Under the pieces are notes generated by a model, which was not told where the DNA came from, searched no databases, and worked only from the letters and a program-made list of their open reading frames with translations. Source: Annona cherimola (lineage: Eukaryota > Streptophyta > Magnoliopsida > Magnoliales > Annonaceae). From it: a stretch of DNA of 64,000 bases. Below are positions 23,730-34,417 of the stretch, piece after piece. The position numbers and the translations under genes were made by a program. The DNA lies in NCBI GenBank assembly GCA_030490835.1, contig CM059977.1, positions 26,207,335-26,271,334 of the forward strand, given 5' to 3'. Position 1 is the first letter of the stretch. The number at the start of each line of letters is the position of its first letter.

Positions 23730-25722
23730 TCATGGAGCTTCTTTCAAGGTGTTGCAGACGTCGATGACGAACCGATATCGAACGTCGTTCTTCGCAAGTC
23801 TCTCCATGGCTGTGTTAACATAGTCCATTGAGATCACCTCAATGTCTGCAGTTATTTTGTGCTTGGCTGCAAAGTTTATCATCTCTTGAGTCTCCTTCAG
23901 CCCTCCTATCATACTTCCAATTACCGCCTTCCTCCCTGCATCATCATATTCCCAATTCCAATGACATTTAGTTCGCTTAATATGCCAAGCAACCTCTACT
24001 AATTAAGGATAAAAATGATATTTACTCACCCCCAATTAGAGGGAAAGCTGGTAGAGCAAGAGGCTCGGATGGTACTCCCACCAAAACCAGCCTCCCATTA
24101 GTCTTGAGCAGATTGATCAATGGAACAAGTGGGTGGAGTGCAGAGACTGTGTCGATGATGCCATCCATGGTGCCTATGGCAGCCTACACCACACAAGAAC
24201 AGATTAGTCACTTAATGCCTGCCTCAGGTGAGTGCATCATGGAAGATATATCTCTAATTACCTGCATCTGTTTCTCATCACGGCTAATCAGGAATGTGTC
24301 AGCTCCGAGATGCTCAATTGCTTCCTTCTCCTTACTTGGGGATGTGCTGATGACAGTCACTTTCGTCCCAAATGCCTTGGCAAACCTCACAGCCACGTGA
24401 CCTAGTCCACCCAGCCCAACCACACCCAGATGCAACCCTGGCTTGCTGAGTCCGAAGCACACCATTGGGCTGTAGACCGTTATCCCAGAGCACAGCAGGG
24501 GAGCTGCCCCATCAAGGGCCATGCCTTCAGGGATGTGGACAGCAAAATGATCCTTCACCACCACAAAATTAGAATATCCCCCGTAAGTCCTTGTGCCATC
24601 GTGATCAACATCATTGTAGGTGAAGATGAGCTTGGGGCAGTAGTTCTCCAAGTCATCCTTGCAGTTGGTGCAAGTGCCGCATGATCCAACCAGGCAACCA
24701 ACACCTGCCTTATCTCCAACCTTGAACTTGGATACCTTTGAACCCACTTCAGTCACCACGCCAACAATCTCATGCCTGCAGGAGGAACAGATTGATTCAA
24801 GAAAATTTAGTGTTTGCTGCCGTCATTTTTCCTTACCAAAGGAAATTGCAAATCAATGACACTAACACAAAAGACACCTCAGAATTGAGGCAGGTGTTCA
24901 TGCTCTGCAATTGTGGGTGCTGACTACAAGTCGTCCATTGCATGTTCTTGGTTGTTCATAAATATACCACCCCGGTGTGGTCCAAGATCTATTTGTGTAT
25001 GCTCGAAGAAATATGCCTAACATAATTTTATAGATTGGAATGAGCAGTCGAACATGCATATGGACAGGGCAGGGAAGCAGAATAGAACATTTGGAATTTT
25101 TTAGGGAACATCCTTTAGGGGTTGCAAAATCCGTAGACCATGAAAGTGAATGTAATGTAAAAACACAATTGTGCACAAGGTCTATCCTGCAAAACATTTA
25201 TTCGGATGCTAGTATCCCGAACCTTTTTCCCGCATTTAGTTTTCAATACACTTGGCAGGAAGGATGGAAATCGTTCTCACCCAGGGATGAGAGGGTAATT
25301 GGCATTTTTCCATTCGTTCTTGATGAAGTGAAGGTCAGAATGGCAGATGCCGCAAAAGAGAATCTTGATGGTTATGTCATCCTCCCCGTTGGCCCTGCAT
25401 GAATCCAAACAAACCTATCAACTCCTTTTCGAGCATATATATAGCATTCAATCATTGAAGAGGCGGAAAGAGAAGAACGATGCGATGAATATCGTCGAAA
25501 AAGGCAAAACACATCAATTCTTTCACAGAAAAACAAGACAGAGAGAACATGGATGGAGGGAGGAGGGAGGAGGGAGGAGGGAGGAGGGAGGAGCAAAGGG
25601 CAAAACCGAAAACCAAAAGCCAACCTTCTGGAGAAGGGGAAGGGTGAGAGGACTCCAGATGGATCTCTGGCAGCCCATCCAAATGACTTCTGGGGCAATT
25701 CGCCTTCTGGACTGCTCCCCAT
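23730..25722 (-). CDS. Gene C: CAD-family alcohol dehydrogenase, 5 exons, 361 aa, with unusual substitutions
   Basis: Minus-strand exons are 25625..25722, 25281..25394, 24262..24775, 24030..24183 and 23730..23935 (1086 nt, GT-AG, open frame). All zinc ligands (C50, H72-E73, C103, C106, C109, C117, C166) and the GLGGLG loop (191-196) are present, so it should encode a folded NADP(H) alcohol dehydrogenase. It differs from its four paralogues at several conserved sites: Ser replaces Ala at 167 just after catalytic Cys166, Cys replaces Tyr at 177, Ile replaces Met at 245, Asn replaces Asp in the EMINF stretch of exon 5, and Cys replaces Gly at 354 (DVCN for DVGN). No stop or frameshift is seen, so it is either diverging in function or under relaxed constraint. 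Intron 1 contains a 7-bp purine repeat absent from D. It lies in tandem with D, sharing its 5' flank, introns and most exons. Confidence 0.92.
25555..25593 (+). repeat. (GGAGGGA)n purine repeat in intron 1 of gene C
   Basis: About five and a half units of the 7-mer on the + strand, the template strand of gene C. The matching place in gene D has only GGAGGGAGGAGAGAAGAGC. Repeated GGG runs separated by AGGA meet the simple G-quadruplex pattern. Confidence 0.85.
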
Positions 25723-25803
25723 TTCTCTGCTTTCAGTCCCGCACTTCTGTTGTGTGAAGGGAGAGTGCGGAGAGGCGTGGTTTCAATGCAGTCGGAAGCT
25801 CTG

Positions 25804-25813
25804 TTTATATATA
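25804..25813 (-). promoter_or_regulatory. TATA box of gene C
   Basis: On the minus strand this reads TATATATAAA, about 90 bp before the ATG. The flanking sequence (GCTTCCGACTGCA downstream) is shared with B and D, so this is the conserved core promoter of the B/C/D subgroup. Confidence 0.55.
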
Positions 25814-26055
25814 GCAGAGTAACGGAGGCGTGCCGGCATACGCTCTGACCCTTCAAAAGTGCACTTATCATCGGATCCATTAAAATTTTTGAATGGGTTA
25901 GCATCAACTTTTAATTTTTTTTACTATAATACCTAAACTTGCAAAATTTATTATGATGAACGGTTTACATCTAAATAGTCACCGTCGTGATGGTCAACAA
26001 ATATTTAATTTAGTGTGGCCCACTACTTGACACAGAAGAATAGAAGACGTGATCA

Positions 26056-26068
26056 CTGACGTAATCAG
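26056..26068. promoter_or_regulatory. TGACGT-type motif upstream of gene C
   Basis: CTGACGTAATCAG lies about 335 bp upstream of the C start codon, next to GACGTGATCA. The same block recurs upstream of D and, in altered form, B. It resembles TGA/bZIP sites; the function is inferred. Confidence 0.35.
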
Positions 26069-26344
26069 TCCATGACCATCGGAACAGCTCCTGGGCTGTT
26101 CATAGCCCGGACCATACTACGATGCAACAGATGATGTCTTGTTTTTTTTTTTTTTTTTTTGCATTTTAAACTTTTAAACTTTTTCTATTTATATTTTAAA
26201 TTTTAAAGTTTGGTAGTTTGTATTTTAAATTCTGAAAACTTTTGTTGTTTTGCATTTTTAACTCCAACCCCATAACGACATTGAAAACTACCGTTAATCC
26301 ATAAAAATAACATACATGTAGTTGTTAGTGTAGAAACGTTTTTA

Positions 26345-26697
26345 AATGCATCCGGGTGCACTTTGCTTTGGCACACCCATGTGTATTTAACTTTTTTTTT
26401 ATTTTTTGAAATTTTTTTTACACAACTACTAATCTAATTGTATTTAAAATGTGTATCAAGTGTTACCATTTTTAGATATTTTTTAGATATATTTTTAATT
26501 TTTTAAAAATCAGTGACATTTTTATAATTCACAAATTACAAAAATATTACTGATTTTAAAAAATTCAAAAAAATATTTATAAATCTCTGAAAATGGTAAA
26601 ACTTTATACATATGTTAAATACATTTAGATTAAAAATTATATAAAAAAATTTCAATAAAAATAAAAAAACAAATTTTGCACCTGGGTGTACTAGATC
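26345..26697. repeat. Foldback element with GCATCCGGGTGCAC-type ends
   Basis: A palindromic member of the family at 6143, with ends ATGCATCCGGGTGCACTTTG and, inverted, GTACACCCAGGTGCAAA. Its twin is at about 54886-55234 within the inverted duplication. Confidence 0.6.
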
Positions 26698-27328
26698 AAT
26701 ACTCTTAAGTATGTATGCATAAATATATGGAAGATGATCAACTTAGGCCAGTCTAAAAAATATATTTTAAGTTAGGTATATTAAATCTATAAATCAAGTT
26801 TTATTCTTTTTGGATATTTTAAAGTAGTTTTTAAAGATTTTTAAACCCAATGGTATTGTCATATTTTTTAGATAATGAAAAATTACAACAATACCACTGT
26901 GTAAAAATCTTTAAAAAGTACTTTAAAATATCTAAAAATAGTAACACTTGATTTATAGATTTAATACACCAAATTTAATAAGTCTGTAAAGAAAAAACTA
27001 AAAAGTAATGCTACAATACTTGTGTGGCATTCAAGCTTAAACAATATATAATTAAGAAAGTACACTTAGACCCCACATATTCATGTAAATACACTTAGAC
27101 CCCACATATTCATGTAAATAATTTTTTAAAAAGAAAAAAACTTGCTACCCTATGCTCACTCATATGTCATGTTTTCTAAAAAAATAAAAAATAAAAATAC
27201 GACCCATATATAAAAAAATTTCAAGTGCACAGCCCCATTTGATCATCACAATCTATCCTATTTACCGTATTTAAAAATATTTATTTAAATATGATAGGCC
27301 CTACCTGAAAATATATAAAATCAATATA

Positions 27329-27619
27329 GGGTGTGTTTGGTTAGAGGTAAAACTTTTGATGAAAAGTTTTTGGAGTAGAAGTTGTCAAATCAATAGAAAT
27401 TGATGTGATATAACGGGAGTAATGATGAGAAGTAAAGAGAATAAAGTTAAAATAGATAGGTTAGTTGTATGGGTAGTTGTGTAGAAATGATTGAAAAGTA
27501 GGGTAGTTTGTATAGAAAAATGTGAAAAAATAATTAAAAAATAGAGTAATTATAGAGAGTGAAAAGTTTTAGATTGAAAAATTTTAGTTGACACTTTTTT
27601 GCCCTAAACAAACACACCC
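27329..27619. mobile_element. Tourist-like MITE downstream of gene D, 3-bp TSD
   Basis: A 291-bp element with GGGTGTGTTTGG at the left and AACACACCC at the right end, flanked by ATA (27326-27328, 27620-27622). The homologous region downstream of E reads straight through, proving insertion here. It is the same family as 4117-4387. Confidence 0.82.
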
Positions 27620-28248
27620 ATAACAAAATAAATCAATTTAAATACTGACAGGATCGTTCCTCATATATAAAGTATGAATATATTTAAATGCATACACCTC
27701 GCTGCTCCGCAGACAAACGAGAAAGAATTTGTGGAAGGAGAAGGAGATGAAGGAATTCGAAGACCCCAATCAACAGAACAAATACGCTTGCCACATGTCC
27801 AGAGAAGGTGGCCGATCCTCCTTTCTTTTTCAGTCCGTAAAATCTAGAAATAGACAGGCTGACGCAAAACGACAAAGATTGCCAAGAGTTTGTAGTTTTT
27901 CTTGCCATTCATATAAGGGTAAGTGTCCTCTTTCTCTGGACATCTGCCAATGAATACGACCAGTGCAATCCAAACGGATGCTTGTGTTTTCACTTTTCAG
28001 GCAAACAGACAAATATCATGTGTTGCGCATGAACCCGTATGAATCGCTATCACACTCCATTTCTAGGATCGGACGCCCGCTACTGGACGACTTTGGATTT
28101 AGCCCAAGTAAAACCTCAATCAGTCATTCCACATGGACCCACAGAGTCTCAGAGATCACTAATATTATAACCGTAACCACCCAAGAGTGGGCTGCATGCA
28201 TAGTTGTGCTTGGTGGTGACTAACAAGCAAAGCCAGCACAAGGATCAT

Positions 28249-30222
28249 TCATGGAGCTTCTTTCAAGGTGTTGCCCACGTCGATGACGAATCGATAACGA
28301 ACGTCGTTCTTCGCAAGCCGCTCCATGGCTGTGTTAACGTAGTCCATTGAGATCACCTCAATGTCTGCAGTTATTTTGTGCTTGGCTGCAAAGTCTATCA
28401 TCTCTTGAGTCTCCTTCAGCCCTCCTATCATACTTCCAATCACCGCCTTCCTCCCTGCATTATCATATTCCCAATTCCAATGACATTTAGTTCGCTTAAT
28501 ATGCCAAGCAACCTCTACTAATTAAGGATAAAAATGATATTTACTCACCTCCAATTAGAGGGAAAGCTGGTAGAGCAAGAGGCTCAGATGGTGCTCCCAC
28601 CAAAACCAGCCTCCCATTAGTCTTGAGCAGATTGATCAGTGGAACAAGTGGGTGGAGTGCAGAGACTGTGTCGATGATGCCATCCATGGTGCCTATGGCA
28701 GCCTACACCACACAAGAACAGATTAGTCACTTAATGCCTGCCTCAGGTGAGTGCATCATGGAAGATATATCTCTAATTACCTGCATCTGTTTCTCATCAC
28801 GGCTAATCAGGAATGTGTCGGCTCCGAGATGCTCAATTGCTTCCTTCTCCTTACTTGGGGATGTGCTGATGACAGTCACTTTCACCCCGAATGCCTTAGC
28901 AAACCTCACAGCCACATGGCCAAGTCCACCCAGCCCAACCACACCCAGATGCAACCCTGGCTTGCTGAGTCCAAAGTACACCATTGGGCTGTAGACCGTT
29001 ATCCCAGCGCACAGCAGCGGAGCTGCCCCATCGAGTGGCAAGCCTTCAGGGATGTGGACAGCAAAATGATCCTTCACCACCACAAAATTAGAATATCCCC
29101 CGTAAGTCCTTGTGCCATCTTGATCGACATCATTGTAGGTGAAGATGAACCTGGGGCAGTAGTTCTCCAAGTCATCTTTGCAGTTGGTGCAAGTGCCGCA
29201 TGATCCAACCAGGCAACCAACACCTGCCTTATCTCCAACCTTGAACTTGGATACCTTTGAACCCACTTCAGTCACCACGCCAACAATCTCATGCCTGCAG
29301 GAGGAACAGATTGATTCAAGAAAATTTAGTGTTTTCTGCCGTCGTTTTTCCTTACTAAAGGAAATTGCAAATCAATGACACTAACACAAAAGACACCTCA
29401 GAATTGAGGCAGGTGTTCATGATCTGCAATTGTGGGTGATGACTACAAGTTGTCCAGTGCATGTTCTTGGTTGTTCATAAATATATCACCCTGGTGTGGT
29501 CCAAGATCTACTTGTGTATGCTCGAAGAAATATGCCTAACATAGTTTTATAGATTGGAATGAGCAGTCGAACATGCATATGGACAGGAAAGGCAAGCGGA
29601 ATAGAACATTAGGAATTTTTTAGGGAACATCCTTTAGGGTGTTGCAAAATACGTAGGCCATGAAAGTGAATGTAATGTAAAAAAACACAATTATGCACAA
29701 GGTCTATTCTGCAAAACATTTATTCGGATGCTAGTATCCCGAACCTTTTTCCCACATTTAGTTTTGAATACACTAGGCAGGAAGGATGGAAATCGTTCTC
29801 ACCCAGGGATGAGAGGGTAATTGGAATTTTTCCATTCGTTCTTGATGAAGTGAAGGTCAGAATGGCAGATGCCGCAAAAGAGAATCTTGATGGTTATGTC
29901 ATCCTCCCCGTTGGCCCTGCGTGAATCCAAACAAACCTATCAACTCCTTTTCCAGCATATATATAGCATTCAATCATTGAAGAGGCTGAAAGAGAAGAAC
30001 AATGCAATGAATATCGTCAAAAAAGGCAAAACCCATCAATTCTTTCACGGAAAACAAGACAGAGAAAACATGGATGGAGGGAGGAGAGAAGAGCAGAGGG
30101 CAAAACTGAAAACCAAAAGCCAACCTTCTGGAGAAGGGGAAGGGTGAGAGGACTCCAGATGGATCTCTGGCAGCCCATCCAAATGACTTCTGAGGCAATT
30201 CGCCTTCTGGACTACTCCCCAT
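28249..30222 (-). CDS. Gene D: CAD-family alcohol dehydrogenase, 5 exons, 361 aa, mosaic of paralogues
   Basis: Minus-strand exons are 30125..30222, 29803..29916, 28781..29294, 28549..28702 and 28249..28454 (1086 nt, GT-AG, open frame). Zinc ligands (C50, H72-E73, C103, C106, C109, C117, C166) and GLGGLG (191-196) are intact, and the protein lacks the odd substitutions of C. The 5' flank, introns 1-4 and most of the exons match tandem neighbour C. Positions 28824-29054 of exon 3 are instead identical to gene B, with 15 differences from C in that block. The 3' half of exon 5 and the downstream DNA match gene E. D is therefore a chimera of three paralogues and still encodes a full-length enzyme. 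It lies head to head with E across a 15.8-kb spacer. The substrate is unknown; the HFIKNEW segment groups it with B and C. Confidence 0.93.
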
Positions 30223-30303
30223 TTCTCTGCTTTCAGTCCCGCACTTCTGTTGTGTGAAGGGAGTGTGCGGAGAGGCGTGGTTTCAATGCAGTCGGAAGCT
30301 CTG

Positions 30304-30313
30304 TTTTTATATA
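30304..30313 (-). promoter_or_regulatory. TATA box of gene D
   Basis: TATATAAAAA on the minus strand, about 90 bp before the ATG, in the same position as the TATATATAAA of gene C. The two boxes differ by small changes in an otherwise nearly identical promoter. Confidence 0.55.
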
Positions 30314-30508
30314 GCAGAGTAACGGAGGCGTGCCGGCATACGCTCTGACCCTTTAAAAGTGCACTTATCATCGGATCCATTAAAAATTTTGAATGGGTTT
30401 AATTTTTTTATATAATACCTAAACTTGCAAAATTTATTATGATGAACGGTTTACGTCTAAATAGTCACCGTCGTGATGGTCGACAAAGAAGAATAGAAGA
30501 CGTGATCA

Positions 30509-30521
30509 CTGACGTAATCAG
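30509..30521. promoter_or_regulatory. TGACGT-type motif upstream of gene D
   Basis: CTGACGTAATCAG about 290 bp upstream of the D start codon, the same block as upstream of C. The distance differs because of small indels between motif and promoter. Confidence 0.35.
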
Positions 30522-30770
30522 TCCATGACGCATCGGAACAGCTTGTGGGCTGTTAATATCCGGAACCATACTACGATGCAACAGATCATATTTTTTTTTT
30601 TTTTTTTTTTTTGCATTGTAAATTTTTTAACTTTTTCTATTTATATTTTAAATTTTAAAGTTTGGTAGTTTATATTTTAAATTCTGAAATTTTTTGTTGT
30701 TTTGCATTTTAAACTCCGACCCAGTAACGATGTTGAAAACTACCATTAATCCATAATAATAACATACATA

Positions 30771-31742
30771 CCCTCCTACATTTAAAAAAAGAATTTTTTT
30801 TTACATTTTAAACTTAACTATTAAGCTTTCTTTATTTTTTCTTGAAGACTCCAGCAACATTTTCACATTTAATACATACTTGAGTTTTTTTTTTAAAAAA
30901 AAAAAGATTAAAGGCTATATGTTATTTTTCATGAATTAATGGTAATTTTCAACGCCATTATAGGTTAGGGTTTAAAATGCAAAAGGCTCAAAATTTTCAG
31001 AATTTAAAATGAAAATGGCCGAATTTCGAAGTTTAGAATACTAATAGACAAAATTAGAAGGTTTGCAAAACACCCATAAATATCTTGTAATTGAATCTTA
31101 CATTTCACAGTATACTAAATTTTAATAAATTTTTATCTAATCTTAATACATCTTTGTCCATTCTCAGTTCATTTCCGTCTCACATTTTCATCCCATCCTC
31201 GTCTAATCTGAACCCCTTAAGTGCCCATAAATTTTTGCCCCGCGCCCGTTCGTGACCTGTGCAGTTAGTACTTTTCACTAGGCAATTTACTTGTATGTCA
31301 GGGTTATTCGTAGTTATGTTTACAAGGTTAGATCAAACCGCAGCTTTCATGCTCACACATGATCTTAACGCAGAAAATTTATCTGGATTATCAGTTGATT
31401 TGATGGAATCTAAATTACTCATTATGTTTCATACATCTTGCTTTCTTAGAAAATATAAACATTATTTATACATAACATAATCAACCATGTCATTTGACAA
31501 AACACATAAATTTGTACGTCCATAAAGATGTATTTTGAAATCCAATTATTGAATCCGCTCTCACGACACGCATTTGCAGATGTTAGGGAGATTTTTCAAA
31601 AAAAAAACTAACTAATCAAAAGACCTTTCCTTAAGCTGTTTCTGATTACTTGTTAGAAAATTTGGCAATGCAGGAATCAACTTGATACAAATGCTGATAG
31701 CCCAAGTTTATTGAGCTAATTGGTATGTGGTATGGGGATCAA
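30771..31742. other. D-E spacer, part 1: unassigned
   Basis: AT-rich with several homopolymer runs. An open frame of 73 codons at 31259-31480 has no recognised family and is not taken as a gene. Confidence 0.35.
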
Positions 31743-32300
31743 TAGAGGTGGTCTCAACCTGAATTTAACCAGCTCGACTCTATTTATAATAGAATTGGTT
31801 TACACATTTTGAAAAAAATAATATATAATTTGATTTGAACCGACTTAATTTTAAAAGTGGAATGATCCGAGTGAGATGATTATCGACCAGGTCAGACCCG
31901 ATCAGACCTGAATTCATATATTAGTGTAATATATAATAGATTATTAAAATTAGTCATGTATTAGCACATAATACATATAAATTAACTTGACATTATTATT
32001 TTGAAATAATATTATTAGCAATTATACTATTGTATAAGTCATAAATTAGAAAGTATTCCTATAAAAATGTTTAATTTTTATTCTTTAATGTAAATTTATA
32101 TTTTAAAATAAATTTAATTAAGAAAAATATTTTGAAATATTATATATTTATTGACCCAATTTCTAACCCGAATTAACCAATTTCTATAAGATAAAAATAT
32201 CCTAGATTAAATTGCGAAAAATAAGATTAAAAATAAAGTTATGTTGAGATTTTACAGAATGTGGTGAGGGTGTATTTACCTAACCCAATTCGACAATGAG
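31743..32300. repeat. hAT-like repeat family X, copy 1
   Basis: It shares long stretches, such as ATATTAGTGTAATATATAAT and TAGCAATTATACTATT, with copies at about 37590-38162 (opposite orientation) and 52868-53390 (intron 4 of E). No coding capacity. Confidence 0.6.
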
Positions 32301-32329
32301 TCCAGGCAGAATCTCAGCTGCTGTCGCTG

Positions 32330-32640
32330 CATTAAATGGAGGACACCAGGCTTTAATGGTGAAGCCATGCGGAAGGGTCGAGCGTGCTAATGTGGCGTCT
32401 CGCATTAAATGATTTGCGGAGAGCTGGACTGGAAAAGGGTGACATGGCTGAAGAGAAAGATAAGGAGGAAGAACACAACCCAGAATGTAAAAACGCAGAG
32501 GAGAATGGAGGAAGCATTCTCTCAGTTTTGAAATATCTTGTCGGATTCAGAAGGGAAAACAGCCAAACAATATCACTGCACGACGCGAGCAAGCTACAAC
32601 GGGGCATCTTTCGGAGGCATAGTTTTTTATATTTTCATTT
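32330..32640 (+). other. GC-richer island with a 99-codon frame
   Basis: An open frame at 32384-32683 begins MLMWRLALNDLRRAGLEKGD and has a charged stretch (EEKDKEEEH), but runs into repeat sequence at its end. It matches no family I recognise. The patch stands out from its AT-rich surroundings and may be a gene remnant. Confidence 0.25.
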
Positions 32641-32659
32641 CTTCTCGTATGTCTATGAT

Positions 32660-33030
32660 TATCTACCACATGATATATTCTAGGCTAAAATATAATATTT
32701 ATTTATTTTTATAATTATTTATTTTTTATTTTTTTCTTCATAAACATTTTTCTTAAGTATTTTAAAATTATATACAAAATTTTACTATTTTACAATACTT
32801 TTACATATTTCTTTTTTATTTTTTAAAAAATTTTCAAAGGCATTTAGGTTATTTTACATCCATTGAAAAGTTTGATTTTTAAATAGTAAAACTTTGTATA
32901 TAGGTTGAATAAACTTAGGTAAATATGTTTACGAAGAAAAAATCAAAAAATATAACTAATTGTAAAAATAAATGAATATTGTATTTTAGCCTAAAATATA
33001 TCATAATGTATATAATCATACTTCATTTCT
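32660..33030. repeat. Foldback element
   Basis: Arms end in GATATATTCTAGGCTAAAAT and, inverted, GATATATTTTAGGCTAAAAT. It is the same family as about 7912-8290. Confidence 0.6.
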
Positions 33031-33040
33031 ATTTTTTTGG

Positions 33041-33613
33041 GAATTTTTTCGGCTGTCATTTAATCCGGCTGCTTTTTTTTTTATTATCGTCTGCCCGTTT
33101 CGATCTTTCCTGCGTCTTCATTATCATTTTTTGAACGGTTCGTAAAACAAACAAAAAAAAGAGAATTGAACAAAAAGAAGTAAAAAATCTCTAGGAAGCA
33201 AAAGGAGAAAGAAAAAGCTCCTTTTAGAGAAGATTCAGACAAAAATCGCCAGCAGCAGCAGAAACCAATGCCGGTAAAACCTAAACAAAACGCAATTTCA
33301 TGAAATACATTCATACTAGCAAATGAGATCGCAAACTATAGAACTGAAAACTACGAAGCGAAATCTAGCCTCCTGAATTCTGTGGAATTATTTTTGTTGT
33401 CGTTGAAAAAGGCTGTTTATTTTTGTTGAGTCTCTTTCCTATCTCAGTAGATTTCGCTTTGTAGTTTTCAGTTCTATAGTTTGCGACGTCATTTGATAGT
33501 ATGAATGTATTTTATGAAATTGCATTTTGTTTAGGTTTTTCTGGCAGTGGTTTCTGCTGCTGTTGAGTGGAGGCTGGCGATTTTTGTCTGAACGTCTGAA
33601 AAACTCCTTCATG

Positions 33614-33656
<43 letters not shown>

Positions 33657-33802
33657 TTTGGTTTATTCTCTCTTTCTTTTGTTTGTTTGTTTGTTTTAGG
33701 GCGGCTCAAAAAATGACAATGAAGACAGAGGAAAGATCAAAGCGGGCAGATAATAATTCAAGGAAAAAAACGCGCCGTATTAAATGACAACCGAAAAAAT
33801 TC
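33041..33802. repeat. Large hairpin-forming inverted repeat, 762 bp
   Basis: Two arms of about 330 bp are reverse complements with scattered mismatches and a poly(T) expansion in the right arm (33618-33650). The outer ends are GAATTTTTTCGG and CCGAAAAAATTC. Matching inner blocks include GAACTGAAAACTACGAAGCG in the left arm and its inverse in the right, and CAGCAGCAGCAGAAACC against GGTTTCTGCTGCTG. The loop is around 33370-33440. No target-site duplication is evident. Confidence 0.75.
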
Positions 33803-33804
33803 AA

Positions 33805-34060
33805 GGGTGTGTTTTTTTATTGTAATTTTTTTTGAAATAATAGAAAATAATGTGATAAGATAATATAATACCGAAAAATAAAAAGAATAAAGTTAAAATA
33901 GATAAATTAGTTGTAAACGTAGGAATGTAAAAGCGATTGAAAAGTAAAATAGTTGTATAAGATAATGTAAAACAATGATTAAAAAATAAGATAGTTACAG
34001 AAAGTAAAAAAATTTATATTTATAAGTTTTAGTTAGAAAAGTTTTATAGTTTTCCAAATA
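33805..34060. repeat. Worn copy of the 4117 MITE family
   Basis: It starts GGGTGTGTTTTTTTATTG and retains GATAAATTAGTTGTA and AAAAATAAGATAGTTACAG-like segments; the right end is eroded. Confidence 0.55.
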
Positions 34061-34071
34061 AAAAATTTATA

Positions 34072-34417
34072 GATGCACCCAGGTGCACTTAGCGGTGCAC
34101 CGGGTGTATTTAACCCATTTTATTTTTAAATTTTTTTTATACAAATATTAATTCAGGTGTATTTAACATGTATATCATGTTTTACCATTTTGAAATATTT
34201 GTAGATATTTTTTTGGATTTTTTTAAAATCAGTGACATTTTCGTAATTTATGAACTATGAAAATGTCATTTATTTTTAAACATAAAAAATATCTATAAAT
34301 CTCCAAAAAGATAAAACTTGATACACATGTTAAATACACTTAGATTAACAGTTAAATAAAAAATGTTTAAAAAATATAAAAAGATGGCTATTTGCACCCG
34401 AGTGCACTAAATCACAG
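34072..34417. repeat. Foldback element with GCACCCAGGTGCAC-type ends
   Basis: A palindromic member of the 6143 family, with ends GATGCACCCAGGTGCACTTA and, inverted, TTAGTGCACTCGGGTGCAAA. Mirrored TTTACCATTTTG and GATAAAACTTGATACACATG arms. Confidence 0.6.

Larger units (their letters stand above)
25723..26313. repeat. 5' flank of C, tandemly repeated as the 5' flank of D
   Basis: This segment and about 30223-30770 share promoter, TGACGT motif and a poly(T) run (26142-26160; 30590-30612), followed by the same TTAAACTCC(A/G)ACCC phrase. Identity ends at about AACATACAT, marking one edge of the C/D tandem duplication. Confidence 0.8.
26314..28400. repeat. Left arm of a 1.8-2.1 kb inverted duplication (downstream of gene D)
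   Basis: This segment, from ACATGTAGTTGTTAGTGTAG through the 3' part of D exon 5, is nearly identical in reverse complement to 53515-55266 downstream of gene E. It is longer here mainly because of a MITE at 27329-27619. A 36-bp stretch near 28050-28090 is missing from the E copy. It starts exactly where the C/D tandem 5' flank ends. Confidence 0.85.

Noticed and set aside
31259..31480. 73-codon plus-strand frame in the D-E spacer
   Set aside because: Low-complexity AT-rich context and no family resemblance.
33512..33709. Short lysine-rich frame
   Set aside because: It comes from translating the poly(T)/poly(A) run in the hairpin element.
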